Origin: Tepidanaerobacteraceae bacterium
GTDB lineage: Bacteria > Bacillota > Thermosediminibacteria > Thermosediminibacterales > Tepidanaerobacteraceae
DNA: 64,000 bases
Direction of reading: 5' to 3'
Assembly (NCBI GenBank): GCA_029982615.1
Contig: JARRBK010000003.1
Span: 1-64,000 of the forward strand
Below are positions 24,069-33,737 of the stretch, piece by piece. The notes beneath the pieces were generated by a model. That model worked only from the letters and a program-made list of their open reading frames with translations, made no database searches and was not told where the DNA came from. A program made the translations under genes and the position numbers. Each line of letters begins with the position of its first letter. The stretch's first letter is position 1.

Positions 24069-25376
24069 ATGGACAAGCGGAGTGGTGTAAAGAATTTTTT
24101 AAAAAGTTACGGTATGGATTACGAAACCATAGATATGGAACAAAGCTGTAGAACTTTTATGGAGGAGATGGAAAGGGGCCTTGAAGGCCAGAATAGTTCC
24201 CTAAAAATGCTGCCCACATATATAACAATGGATGGCGAGATACCGTTAGAAGAGCCGGTAATAGTGATGGATGCAGGCGGAACCAACTTTAGAATGGCTG
24301 TTATCCGTTTTAACAAAGATAAAAAGCCGGTTATGGAAGATTACAGATTATACCCTATGCCTGGAACTCGAGGAGAAATACCAAAAGAACAATTTTTTAC
24401 AACTATTGCTGGATATATTGAACCATTGTTGAATAAGAGCCGTAAAATAGGTTTTTGTTTCTCGTATCCGGCTGAAATGCTCCCTAACAAAGATGGAAGG
24501 CTGCTACAGTTGAGTAAGGAAGTTAGAGTTAGGGATTTGATAGGAGAGGTTATAGGCGAAAACCTTCTGAAAACAGCGAAAATCATGGGATGCAATATAG
24601 GGGATAAAAAAATTGTGCTGCTCAACGATACAGTGGCCACATTGCTGGGAGGCAGAGCAGCCTATCCGGATAGGGTGTTTGAAAGTTATATAGGTTTTAT
24701 TCTGGGAACAGGGACAAATACATGCTATACCGAGAAAAACTGCAATATAAAAAAAGCCCCGGATTTATTGTGCCGGGATGGCTGTACCATAGTAAACATA
24801 GAGTCAGGGGGATATGATAAAATACCGCAAGGCTTGATAGATAAAGAATTTGACAATGAAACTGCCAACCCCGGTGCATACAAATTCGAAAAGATGGTGG
24901 CAGGCAAATATCTGGGCGGCCTCCTGCTGAAAGTCATAAAAAAGGCCGCTGAAGACGGATTATTCTCATCGGAGTTTACTCGCAGGATTAATTCTGCTGT
25001 TAATATCGATACAAAACATATTAATGAGTTTTTGTATTATCCCTATTCTGAAAATGTGCTTTCAAAATGCTGCTCTGAAGAAGAGGATTATCTGACTTTG
25101 TTCTATATCATAGATGCCGTTATGGAAAGGGCGGCAAAGCTTGCAGCAATAAACTTGTCTTCGATAATACTCAAAACTGGAAAGGGGAAAAACCCGTGTA
25201 AACCGGTGTGCATAACAGCTGAAGGCACCACTTTTTATAAATTTAAAATGTTTAAATCCAAACTCGAATATTACATCAAAATATTTTTAAATGATAATAA
25301 ACAAGCTTACTGTGAATTTGTAAAAGCTGAAAACGCTACGCTGGTGGGAGCTGCCATAGCAGCACTTATGAGTTAA
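24069..25376 (+). CDS. Hexokinase, eukaryotic-type family
   Basis: This 435-residue sugar kinase transfers phosphate from ATP to a hexose. The phosphate-1 motif DAGGTN is at 68-73, followed by FSYPAEM, the LNDTVATLLGG catalytic Asp region and FILGTGTNT adenosine region. The size and motifs fit the hexokinase_1/2 family known from eukaryotes and a subset of Clostridia rather than the shorter bacterial ROK glucokinases. The frame is open for 42 more codons upstream, but AAGGGAG at 24053-24059 favours ATG 24069. It stands alone between a terminator and the surface-polymer cluster. Confidence 0.82.
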   Translation: MDKRSGVKNFLKSYGMDYETIDMEQSCRTFMEEMERGLEGQNSSLKMLPTYITMDGEIPLEEPVIVMDAGGTNFRMAVIRFNKDKKPVMEDYRLYPMPGTRGEIPKEQFFTTIAGYIEPLLNKSRKIGFCFSYPAEMLPNKDGRLLQLSKEVRVRDLIGEVIGENLLKTAKIMGCNIGDKKIVLLNDTVATLLGGRAAYPDRVFESYIGFILGTGTNTCYTEKNCNIKKAPDLLCRDGCTIVNIESGGYDKIPQGLIDKEFDNETANPGAYKFEKMVAGKYLGGLLLKVIKKAAEDGLFSSEFTRRINSAVNIDTKHINEFLYYPYSENVLSKCCSEEEDYLTLFYIIDAVMERAAKLAAINLSSIILKTGKGKNPCKPVCITAEGTTFYKFKMFKSKLEYYIKIFLNDNKQAYCEFVKAENATLVGAAIAALMS

Positions 25377-25535
25377 AAAAATTATATTTGATTGACAGGA
25401 AATTTAGATGATCACGTCGAAGATAATATAGTCATACTGATTTTAGGGTTTATTCCGAGGCGCTCGAGCAGAGCCCAGGGCAGGCAAAAACTGAAGAATG
25501 CTAAAATATATAGAACTGCCGATGGAGGTATAAAG

Positions 25536-25988
25536 ATGAGAAAATATGGAAGAATAATAATTCTTACAGCAGCTGTTTTGTCGTTTGCTTTTTATGCACT
25601 GGCGGTTAAAGCCGATGTCGGCGCACCAGGTTCAGAGAGCGACCCACTTGTGACAAAAAGTTATGTAGAAAAACTCATTATGAACATGAAACAGTACGTG
25701 GATGCGAAGGCCTCGGGTCCCGACAACCTTGAGGTGGTCAATCTCAAGAAAGGAGAAAGCATAACTGGAGCCCAGGGCACGGAAATCATCCTAAGAAGCG
25801 GTCAGGCAGTAGTGATCGACAGTGCCGGTGGCGGTTTATCGGACTTGACAGGAGGAAAAGATTTAAAAAAGGGTGAAAAGATTCTTCCGAACCATCTCAT
25901 ATTGGTACCGAGGGACGACGGTCGAGGGCTTAAAGCCCAGAGCGATGCAGTCTTGCTGGTGAGGGGCAATTACACCATTGCAAGATAA
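25536..25988 (+). CDS. Exported protein of unknown function
   Basis: This 150-residue protein starts with a short basic end and a hydrophobic signal segment (about 6-25, cleavage plausible after VKA). The mature part has a helical stretch containing KSYVEKLI and QYVDAK, then a beta-rich domain with LKKGESITGAQGTEIILRSGQA. GGAGGT precedes ATG 25536. I recognise it only as a conserved type found next to surface-polymer genes in Clostridia; its role is unknown. It heads the run of genes leading to csaB and may be part of the envelope system. Confidence 0.7.
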   Translation: MRKYGRIIILTAAVLSFAFYALAVKADVGAPGSESDPLVTKSYVEKLIMNMKQYVDAKASGPDNLEVVNLKKGESITGAQGTEIILRSGQAVVIDSAGGGLSDLTGGKDLKKGEKILPNHLILVPRDDGRGLKAQSDAVLLVRGNYTIAR

Positions 25989-26055
25989 CTTTACTTTCGT
26001 TTGCAGTAATGTTACACTTTCTTTAGTAAATTTTCTCGAGAGAGAGGCTTTATTG

Positions 26056-27201
26056 ATGGAGAGGCTTACGGTACTGCTGGCCTTAATGGCGCTGGATGCC
26101 GGCGGAGCTGAAACTCATGCCGTTTCTTTGGCTCAACAATTGAAAAAACGTGGCATTCGCGTGCTCATAGCTTCTCATGGCGGAAAGTTAACAGCAGAGC
26201 TTGAAAAAAGCGGCATTGACCATTTCACTCTGCCTCTGCATAGCAAAACACCTGCGAGCCTGATTTATTCTGCCATGGGTCTTTCCGGTATTGTAAAAAA
26301 ATATGGTGTGGATATAATTCACGCCCATGCACGAATACCTGCATGGGTATCACAATGGGTTACATACTATACGGGGTGCCCTTACATTACCACTTCTCAC
26401 GGCATATATTCTACCAACTGGGGAATGGGCTTTCTGACCACTTGGGGTCGGAGGGTTATTGCTGTGAGCGAAGATGTAAAGGCACATCTTGTGAAAAATT
26501 TTAAGGTGGATGCCGGCAAAATCTCTATTATACCCAACGGAATAGATATGGAAAAGTTTAATCCAAGCGTAGATTCTGCCGCAGTTGCTAAAGATTTAGG
26601 AATAGGGCCTGAGGATTACATAATCGTATACGTCAGCAGGCTCATGGGGGCGAGGGGAGAGATAGCCCTCAGATTGATTGAAGCTCTTCCTGAGATTCAA
26701 AAAGATTTTTCATCAGTAAAGCTGATAGTGGTGGGAGATGGAGACAGGTATGAAGTCATCAGCTCCATGGCGGAAAAGTACAACAGCAGCGCCGGGGGCA
26801 AGAAAGTTGTGCTCACCGGAGCCCGGCTGGATACCCCTTGTCTGATGAATCTGGCCGACGTTGCGGTGGGAGTTGGAAGAGTTGCATTGGAAGCCATGGC
26901 AATGGAAAAACCGGTGATAATTGCTGGGGAAGCCGGGTTTTCTGGCATATTGACGCCGGAAAATTTTGAGGGGGCCATGAAACACAATTTTAGCGGCAGG
27001 GGTTCTGAACGAAAAACCGAGGCTTCCTTATTGGCGAAGTCGATAAAACAGCTTCTATCAAATGATGAAGAATGCCGCAGGTTGGGTAAGTTTGGAAGGC
27101 AGGCTGTGAGAAAATATTTTTCTATTGAGGTTATGACCGATAAAATAATGGAAGTTTACCATCAGGTTTTAGAGGAGGAAAATCATGGTATTAATCGATG
27201 A
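26056..27201 (+). CDS. GT4-family glycosyltransferase
   Basis: This 381-residue protein has the GT-B fold of GT4 enzymes, which transfer a sugar from a nucleotide donor with retained configuration. It starts with ALDAGGAETHAVSLA, has the HAHARIPAW and HGIYSTNWG stretches and a C-terminal donor-site region around LEAMAMEKPVIIAGEAG. The SD is weak (GAGAGAGG at 26039-26046), so ATG 26056 is likely rather than certain. It overlaps the DUF4330 gene by 17 bases. Its acceptor is probably the cell-wall polymer made by this cluster. Confidence 0.85.
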   Translation: MERLTVLLALMALDAGGAETHAVSLAQQLKKRGIRVLIASHGGKLTAELEKSGIDHFTLPLHSKTPASLIYSAMGLSGIVKKYGVDIIHAHARIPAWVSQWVTYYTGCPYITTSHGIYSTNWGMGFLTTWGRRVIAVSEDVKAHLVKNFKVDAGKISIIPNGIDMEKFNPSVDSAAVAKDLGIGPEDYIIVYVSRLMGARGEIALRLIEALPEIQKDFSSVKLIVVGDGDRYEVISSMAEKYNSSAGGKKVVLTGARLDTPCLMNLADVAVGVGRVALEAMAMEKPVIIAGEAGFSGILTPENFEGAMKHNFSGRGSERKTEASLLAKSIKQLLSNDEECRRLGKFGRQAVRKYFSIEVMTDKIMEVYHQVLEEENHGINR

Positions 27202-27670
27202 TAAGGGCAAGATTTTCGGGATTATTAACATTATCGATTTATTGGTAATTTTACTGATTGTGGGTGTGGTGGGCAGATATGCTGTGAAATCATCCATCAA
27301 ACTCGCCGGGGTCCAGACGAGAAATATACAGCTGACGTTGTTGGTAAAGGATGTAAGAGAGGCCACCTCTAGTGTAATGAAAAAGGGAGATGTTGTCAGG
27401 GAAGCCAGGACAAACCTTGTGTTGGGAAAAGTGACAGGTGTTGAAGTGAAACCTGCTGATACCCTGGTGAATACCGCCGATGGACGGGTGGTGAATTATC
27501 CAAACCCAATACTGAAGGATGTGTATATAACTGTGGTGGGCACCGGGACTGCCGGAGAAAATGCCATTGTAGTGGGCAACAGTGAAGTCCGCATAGGCAC
27601 ACAGCTCAATATAAAAACTAATATCTATGCGGTTATCACCACAGTAATGGGTATAAAGGTGCTTGATTAA
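27185..27670 (+). CDS. DUF4330-family membrane-anchored protein
   Basis: This 161-residue protein has one N-terminal membrane segment (about 14-32, IIDLLVILLIVGVVG) followed by an extracytoplasmic beta-rich domain. I recognise the pattern as DUF4330, whose function is not known. A GAGGAGG site lies just before ATG 27185, inside the preceding gene. The overlap on its 5' side and its position between a glycosyltransferase and an O-antigen-ligase-like gene suggest a role in polymer export or assembly. Confidence 0.75.
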   Translation: MVLIDDKGKIFGIINIIDLLVILLIVGVVGRYAVKSSIKLAGVQTRNIQLTLLVKDVREATSSVMKKGDVVREARTNLVLGKVTGVEVKPADTLVNTADGRVVNYPNPILKDVYITVVGTGTAGENAIVVGNSEVRIGTQLNIKTNIYAVITTVMGIKVLD

Positions 27671-27701
27671 TATAATTAAATTTGATGGGGAGTTTTCTAC
27701 C

Positions 27702-29606
27702 GTGGAAACGATAGAACGTTGGTTCAAAGGGAGCTTGGCAATAAAAATACTGAGCTTGATTTCAAATTCAAAAGTATATGAAGGAAGTTTTTTTTGCAAT
27801 TTTTTAGTTCTGATTTTAAGAAACATGTCAAATGTGATGGGCGGGAGCTTTTTTAAGTTCCTATCACTAGGAAATCATTGGGAAAAGTCCGCTATAGACG
27901 ATAGCAGGTTTATAAGGTGGATATCTGCAGCAGCCCCTTTGTATATAAAAGGCATAAATCTTATAAACCGGACGATAAGAGCCAGCCTTTTATTCCAGGT
28001 CGCTTGGAGATTCAAAAGCATTTTTATAGAAAGGCCCCTGAAAGTTACGGGATACATCACGTTTTTTGCTCTGTTTTCTTCGACGGCACTGAAGGCTCTT
28101 TTTTCCAGTTTTACTTTGAAAGCACTGGTTTTTCGATTCGCATTGATGGCTGTGTCGTTTGCTTTAACTTTTTTAAACACACCTCTTGATTTGCTCTTGA
28201 GCAAAAGCGCATTAGCAAAGTTTATATGCTTTGCTGCATATGAAAGCGATAAAGTCATTTGTAAAATCGGCTCTCCGCATAAGAATATTGCTCTTGACAA
28301 AACTGTTCGGTTTCTGCTGGCGGCTGCTGGAATTATAATCGGTTCGTTCTATTATTTTCTACCTTTAACTACTTTTATAAAGCTATTCGGGCTTATATTT
28401 TTATCCGTGCTCATATACATCAAGCCCATGTGGGGGCTATATATTGCAATATTCATACTGCCTCTTGCATCCACCGTATACAGTGTGGCAGTCATAGGCT
28501 TGGTGTTTGCAAGCCTTATGCTGAATAGGGATAATTTCAACCTGGATGTGCCTTCAGCTATAGTGCCTGCCCTCGCATTTGTTATTGTGGCAGCACTGGC
28601 GGCGGTATTTTCTGTGATAAGGGGTGACAGCCTAAAAACTCTCCCCCTATATGCAGCGTATTTTATGGTGTTTTATTCATCTGCGATTTTGTTGAAAGAC
28701 AAGGCGATATTGAAGACAGCGCTTTTATTTCAGATATTGTCGGCTCTATTGCTTTCGTTATACGGCATTTATCAGTACTTTTTCATCAAAATACCCACAG
28801 CCATAGCATGGGTGGATGTAAAGCAATTTCCGGAACTTTCCACCAGAGTCTATGCTACTCTGGAAAACCCAAATGTATTGGCGGAATATCTGGCCCTGTC
28901 GATACCGGTGGTTTTGGGAGTATTGATGGGGAGCAAAAGTGCCATTCGAAAATTGATTTTTTTTATAATACTTATAGTGCTTTTAATTTGCCTGGTGCTT
29001 ACCTTTTCCAGAGGAGCATGGTTGGGACTTGCTCTTGCCCTGGTGGTATTTGCTGCTTTAAAAGAGCCGAGGCTCTTGGTATGGCTGATTTTATTGGGTT
29101 TCATATCCCCACTTTTCATGCCATCTGTGGTTATAAACCGGGTGGCCAGTATAGGCAGTCTGGAGGACAGCTCCAATGCTTTCCGGGTTACCATTTGGAT
29201 TGCGGCAATCAGAATGATAAAGGATTACTGGATTACCGGCGTAGGCCTGGGCCTTACGGCATTTTCCAGAGTATATAGGGATTATATGATAGCCGGAACG
29301 CCAGCCCTTCATGCCCATAATCTTTATCTGGAAATAGGTATTGAAATGGGCATAGCAGGACTTTTGACATTTATCTGGATGATAATTGCCAGCTTCTCCA
29401 GTGCGATGAATTGCATTAAAAATGACAATTGGCATTCTTTTGTACTAGCGGGAGTTGTTGCAGCTCTCGCAGGCCACCTTTTACACGGCATGTTTGACTA
29501 TGTATGGTTCAGCCCCAGGATTGTAATGGAATTCTGGATGTTCCTTGGCATGATGTCAGCACTGCCTTCGAAAGAAGAAGCTTTGAACAAGGGAGAAATG
29601 GTATGA
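27702..29606 (+). CDS. O-antigen ligase/polymerase-like membrane protein
   Basis: This 634-residue protein has a non-conserved N-terminal part (about 1-200) with weaker hydrophobic segments, then about ten membrane helices and a large external loop. The RGAWLGLALALVV and HAHNLYLEIGIEMG stretches are typical of the Wzy/WaaL superfamily, which polymerises or transfers lipid-linked glycans outside the membrane. The start is probably GTG 27702 (GGGGAG 27686-27691); a TTG at 27663 is possible. Its stop overlaps the next ATG in ATGA. It likely joins the secondary cell wall polymer to its acceptor. Confidence 0.8.
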   Translation: METIERWFKGSLAIKILSLISNSKVYEGSFFCNFLVLILRNMSNVMGGSFFKFLSLGNHWEKSAIDDSRFIRWISAAAPLYIKGINLINRTIRASLLFQVAWRFKSIFIERPLKVTGYITFFALFSSTALKALFSSFTLKALVFRFALMAVSFALTFLNTPLDLLLSKSALAKFICFAAYESDKVICKIGSPHKNIALDKTVRFLLAAAGIIIGSFYYFLPLTTFIKLFGLIFLSVLIYIKPMWGLYIAIFILPLASTVYSVAVIGLVFASLMLNRDNFNLDVPSAIVPALAFVIVAALAAVFSVIRGDSLKTLPLYAAYFMVFYSSAILLKDKAILKTALLFQILSALLLSLYGIYQYFFIKIPTAIAWVDVKQFPELSTRVYATLENPNVLAEYLALSIPVVLGVLMGSKSAIRKLIFFIILIVLLICLVLTFSRGAWLGLALALVVFAALKEPRLLVWLILLGFISPLFMPSVVINRVASIGSLEDSSNAFRVTIWIAAIRMIKDYWITGVGLGLTAFSRVYRDYMIAGTPALHAHNLYLEIGIEMGIAGLLTFIWMIIASFSSAMNCIKNDNWHSFVLAGVVAALAGHLLHGMFDYVWFSPRIVMEFWMFLGMMSALPSKEEALNKGEMV

Positions 29607-30718
29607 AAAAAGTGCTCCATATCCTTACTGATACGAATATAGGCGGCGCTGGAAGATATTTTTTAAACCTTGTTTCTGCATGGAATTTTAAACGTTATGA
29701 ATTGATGGCAGCCTGCCCTGCTGGAGGAAAGTTGGAAAGTCAGTTGCGAAAAGCAGGTATAAAAGTCTTTGCTATTTCCGGCGGGGAAAGTTCAATGAAA
29801 CTGACGCATATTAAGGAAATAAGAGACATTATTTTAGCAGAAAAAGTTGATATTGTGCACACCCATGCCAGTTTTGCAGGTCGCATAGCCGGAAGGCTTT
29901 CTGGATGCAAAGTAGTGTTGACGCGCCATGGCCTTGGAACAGGAAGAAGCGGTATGGTAAAACGGGTAGCCACTTCAATTATTTCTAGAATTTTTACGGA
30001 CTGTATCATAGCTATTTCCCGAGCGGTAAAAATAAATCTCATTGAAAGCGGTGTTCCTGCGGATATGATAAAAATAGTATACAACGGTATAGACCTGTCG
30101 AAATTCAACGGTGTTAAACCCAGATTAAAAAGGGAGTTGGGCCTTGGGGACGGTCCGATAATCGGAATAGTCGCCAGGCTGGTACCCGAAAAAGGTTACG
30201 AGTACGCCCTTTTTTCCATGGCCAGGGTTTTGAAACGCTTTCCCAATGCTCTAATGGTCATAGTGGGTGACGGACCGCTGAGGCAAAAACTAAAGGATAT
30301 GGTTGATGAACTACAAATAATGCGCAATGTGATTTTTTTGGGTTACCAAGAGAATGTTGAAGGCCTGGTGGCCGACTTTGATGTGTTTATACTCCCCTCG
30401 GTCAGCGAAGGCATGGGCCTTGCGTTGCTGGAAGCCATGGCTCTGGGGAAGCCGGTGGTGGCTACGGAAGCCGGCGGGATTCCCGAAGTGGTAAAAAACG
30501 GCGTGAACGGGCTATTGGTGCCGCCAAAAGATGAGGGTTCTTTGGCAGAGGCCATAATAACTATATTGACTTCTGGGCAGAAGGCTTTTTCGCTGGGCCA
30601 GGCTGCAAAGACCACCGTCTTTGAGAAATTTTCTGCCAAAACCATGGCTGAAAAGACTATGGAGATATATGATAAAATATTTTTGCAAGACGGAAGAATA
30701 ATAACAGGAGAAGTATAG
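29603..30718 (+). CDS. GT4-family glycosyltransferase
   Basis: This 371-residue GT-B enzyme starts MKKVLHILTDTNIGGAGRY and has the C-terminal donor-site motif around EGMGLALLEAMALGKPVVA, with GIPEVVKNG after it, as in WaaG/PimB-like proteins. It is translationally coupled to the ligase-like gene by an ATGA overlap and abuts the DUF5693 gene without a gap. It probably adds one sugar of the envelope polymer repeat; donor and acceptor are not readable from sequence. Confidence 0.88.
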   Translation: MKKVLHILTDTNIGGAGRYFLNLVSAWNFKRYELMAACPAGGKLESQLRKAGIKVFAISGGESSMKLTHIKEIRDIILAEKVDIVHTHASFAGRIAGRLSGCKVVLTRHGLGTGRSGMVKRVATSIISRIFTDCIIAISRAVKINLIESGVPADMIKIVYNGIDLSKFNGVKPRLKRELGLGDGPIIGIVARLVPEKGYEYALFSMARVLKRFPNALMVIVGDGPLRQKLKDMVDELQIMRNVIFLGYQENVEGLVADFDVFILPSVSEGMGLALLEAMALGKPVVATEAGGIPEVVKNGVNGLLVPPKDEGSLAEAIITILTSGQKAFSLGQAAKTTVFEKFSAKTMAEKTMEIYDKIFLQDGRIITGEV

Positions 30719-32644
30719 ATGAAAACATTACAAAGAGCGCTGGCTGGTCTGCTTGTTATAGCTGCTTTTTTATCTACATATTTGCTGTCTATAAAGATTT
30801 CTGCTGAGGCAAGGGCAAAAACTGTGGAGATTTCCGTGCCTGCCAGGGAAGTTTCTATGCTGGCGACAGCGGTCCATAAAAACCCGGTAGATGTGCTGAA
30901 AGAGTTGAAAGAGTCAGGCCTTACAAGTCTTGCGGTGGAAGAGACTACAGTAAAGGACCTGCAGAACAGCGGCAGGATATTGATTTTGAGCGGATGGCAG
31001 GTACTTGATCATGAAAGATTTCTCGGAGTGGATTCTCAATTCCTTCAGGGCTGGCTTTCGAGAAAGGATTTCAATCCTAAAAGCTATTATGTGTTTACAA
31101 AAGATGTAGATATTTTTAATAAGCTGTTTTCCTTTATGAGAGCCCGGGGCTATGAGATTAAATCCTATACAGATCGAAATCTTTACATCATTCAGGAGGT
31201 AAAGGGCACCGGAGGATTTTCGTCCATAGGAATGGGTTTTGACCAAAAACTTCTGGACATGGCTGAGGCTATGGGTCTTAGCACGATAGTAATGGTTAAG
31301 GGTCTGAAACAAAAAACCCCCATTGAGATGAACAGTTTAAAAACTCAGCTTGCGAGCAGGAATATTTCAATATTGATTTCCCAGGGCAATGAAGCTCCTT
31401 CAAACACGGAAAGCGCGCGTATCTTGAGAAATTATATGGCTTCTTACGGAATAAAGCTGGGATTTGATGAATTCTACGAGTCAGAGCAGCTCAAAGAAGC
31501 AATAGAAAAACTTGATTATTCTGCCGTAAGGGTGTACAACCGTCCACCGCATAAATGGATGGATGAATATCTCCTGGCAGTGAGGGACAGGAATGACAGG
31601 CTATTGTACCTGCACCTTTTTCTGTCAGGGCATAAAGACATATTGGCATATGACAAGGAGCATATCGCTCAAATCAGGGATATGATCGTATCCAATGGCT
31701 TTAAGCTAGCGGTTTATCCTGATAGGGCCGCTGGTTTCACGCCCTTTGCGGCGAACAAACTGTTTTCAATCCTTTCTGCTCTGGGAATCTTATGGGTTTT
31801 GGAGAAAATCATGAAGATGGCAGAGTTAAATCAAGCCTTTTCTTTAAAAATGATTCTGATATTTTCTGCGCTGTTGATAGGGCTTGCAATTTGGGATTTT
31901 ACGTTGTTTAGGGATATTGCAGGATTGCTGGCGGCAGTGAGCTTTCCCGTTCTGGGAATATACGCGGAAATGAAAAGGGAAAACCCGCCTGCTGATAAAG
32001 GCTTTTGTCGTGCGTGGTGTATTGCCATATACGGATTTTTGCGGGCTTCTGCCCTTACTTTAATAGGTGCTGCAGTTCTGTGGGGGATTTATGGCGGTAT
32101 CGGTTCATTATTAGGCTTGGAGAAATTTCGCGGTATAAAGGCGTTATATATTTTATCATATGGAATTATTTTTATTCTCTATTTAAGGGAAAATTACAGC
32201 GGATTATCTTTGAAAAAGCCCATCCTGTCTATTTGGAACATGATTTTTATGGCAATATTTGGCATAATGCTTTTTGTGCTTATTAACCGAACAGGAAATT
32301 TTTCAGTCATACCCATACCCAAATGGGAACTTTCTTTCCGCATATGGCTGGAAAATACGCTCTGGGTAAGGCCCCGCACGAAGGAATTCCTTCTGGGGTT
32401 CCCTGCGCTGATAGTAGCTGGAGGATTGGGCGCCATGGGGTATAATAAATGGGCAGGCTGGCTTTACATGGTGGCGCTGGTGGGGGAAGTTTCCATGATG
32501 AATACCTTCAGCCATTTTCATGTAGCAGCCCTGGTATCCGTAATCAGGTCTCTGGAGGGGATGGTTTTGGGAGCCATTCTTGGGTCTGCGGTGCTGGGAG
32601 GTTTCTATCTATATGAAAAAAGGAGAAAAGGATACCATGCATAA
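30719..32644 (+). CDS. DUF5693-family multi-pass membrane protein
   Basis: This 641-residue protein has an N-terminal signal-anchor (about 7-27), an extracytoplasmic region to about residue 345, and then about seven membrane segments. Its content and its place directly before csaB match the DUF5693 family of Clostridia. No catalytic motif is evident. The ATG follows the preceding TAG directly, and its end overlaps csaB by 8 bases. By position it should act with CsaB in making or exporting the pyruvylated wall polymer. Confidence 0.75.
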   Translation: MKTLQRALAGLLVIAAFLSTYLLSIKISAEARAKTVEISVPAREVSMLATAVHKNPVDVLKELKESGLTSLAVEETTVKDLQNSGRILILSGWQVLDHERFLGVDSQFLQGWLSRKDFNPKSYYVFTKDVDIFNKLFSFMRARGYEIKSYTDRNLYIIQEVKGTGGFSSIGMGFDQKLLDMAEAMGLSTIVMVKGLKQKTPIEMNSLKTQLASRNISILISQGNEAPSNTESARILRNYMASYGIKLGFDEFYESEQLKEAIEKLDYSAVRVYNRPPHKWMDEYLLAVRDRNDRLLYLHLFLSGHKDILAYDKEHIAQIRDMIVSNGFKLAVYPDRAAGFTPFAANKLFSILSALGILWVLEKIMKMAELNQAFSLKMILIFSALLIGLAIWDFTLFRDIAGLLAAVSFPVLGIYAEMKRENPPADKGFCRAWCIAIYGFLRASALTLIGAAVLWGIYGGIGSLLGLEKFRGIKALYILSYGIIFILYLRENYSGLSLKKPILSIWNMIFMAIFGIMLFVLINRTGNFSVIPIPKWELSFRIWLENTLWVRPRTKEFLLGFPALIVAGGLGAMGYNKWAGWLYMVALVGEVSMMNTFSHFHVAALVSVIRSLEGMVLGAILGSAVLGGFYLYEKRRKGYHA

Positions 32645-33737
32645 GGTGCTGGTCTCAGGGTATTACGGCTTTGGAAATACCGGCGATGAGGCTATATTGG
32701 CAGCTATTGTGGAATCCCTGAAAAAATTGAATAATAATATAGAGATTACCGCCCTCTCCGCTGATCCTGATATGACCAGAAAACTCCACGGCATATCCGC
32801 GGTAAAAAGGACTAGCCCTTTAAATATTTTAAAGGAAATAACTAGGTCCGATCTGGTAATAAGCGGAGGCGGGGGGCTGCTTCAGGATGTTACCAGTTCA
32901 AGGTCTATCCCTTATTACCTTTTCATAGTTTATATGGCAAAAAAGATGGGGAAAAAAGTAATGTTCTATGCCAATGGCGTAGGGCCGGTCTACCGCGAAA
33001 TAAATAAGCGGATGATAAAATTGGTAGGAAACACGGTAGACCTCATTACAGTGCGAGATAATGCTTCAAAAGAGCAATTGGAAAACCTAGGAGTAAGAAA
33101 GCCTCCGCTGCTGGTAACGGCTGACCCGGCATTTGTCCTTGAACCTGTAAAGGATGAAAAAGGTTTTTCAATTCTGAGGGAGAATAAAATTATGCTGGAT
33201 GATGCCCGAATTAAAGTAGGGATTTCACTGAGGCCATGGAATCTTGGCAGGGGTCGCGAGATAATAGCCAAGGCCTGTGATTATATGGCAAAGACTTTCA
33301 GTGCCGATATAGTTTTTCTGCCCATGCAGTTTCCCAAGGATTATAATGAATCTCTTGAAGTTATGAAACTCATGAAGCAAGAGGCGCATGTGCTGGAAAA
33401 ACCTATGGGCCCCAGGGAACTGCTGTGGGTCAGCGGAAAAATGGACCTCATCTTCGGCATGAGGCTTCATGCGTTGATATTTGGTGCCATGATGGGGGTT
33501 CCCCTGTTGGGATTGATATACGACCCGAAGGTGGAACATTTTCTGGATATGGTAAAACAGCCATCCGCTGGAAGGCCTGGCGAACTGGATATAATAAAGC
33601 TATGCAGCCTGCTGGAAGAAGTTCTAAAACACAAGGAAGAAACCAGAAGTTTTCTTCTGAAGATTAAAGAAGAACTCAGAGAGAAAGCTCTTAGAAATGC
33701 CGAGCTGGCGCTGGAACTGCTGGAGGGGCATATATGA
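32637..33737 (+). CDS. csaB: Polysaccharide pyruvyl transferase CsaB
   Basis: This 366-residue enzyme adds a ketal-linked pyruvate from phosphoenolpyruvate to a sugar of the secondary cell wall polymer, making the site to which SLH-domain surface proteins bind. The start MHKVLVSGYYGFGNTGDEA, the GGGGLLQD stretch and the conserved FGMRLHALIF near residue 280 are typical. It overlaps the upstream gene by 8 bases and the tagA-like gene by 4 (ATGA). It implies an S-layer or SLH proteins in the host, none of which is encoded in this window. Confidence 0.9.
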   Translation: MHKVLVSGYYGFGNTGDEAILAAIVESLKKLNNNIEITALSADPDMTRKLHGISAVKRTSPLNILKEITRSDLVISGGGGLLQDVTSSRSIPYYLFIVYMAKKMGKKVMFYANGVGPVYREINKRMIKLVGNTVDLITVRDNASKEQLENLGVRKPPLLVTADPAFVLEPVKDEKGFSILRENKIMLDDARIKVGISLRPWNLGRGREIIAKACDYMAKTFSADIVFLPMQFPKDYNESLEVMKLMKQEAHVLEKPMGPRELLWVSGKMDLIFGMRLHALIFGAMMGVPLLGLIYDPKVEHFLDMVKQPSAGRPGELDIIKLCSLLEEVLKHKEETRSFLLKIKEELREKALRNAELALELLEGHI

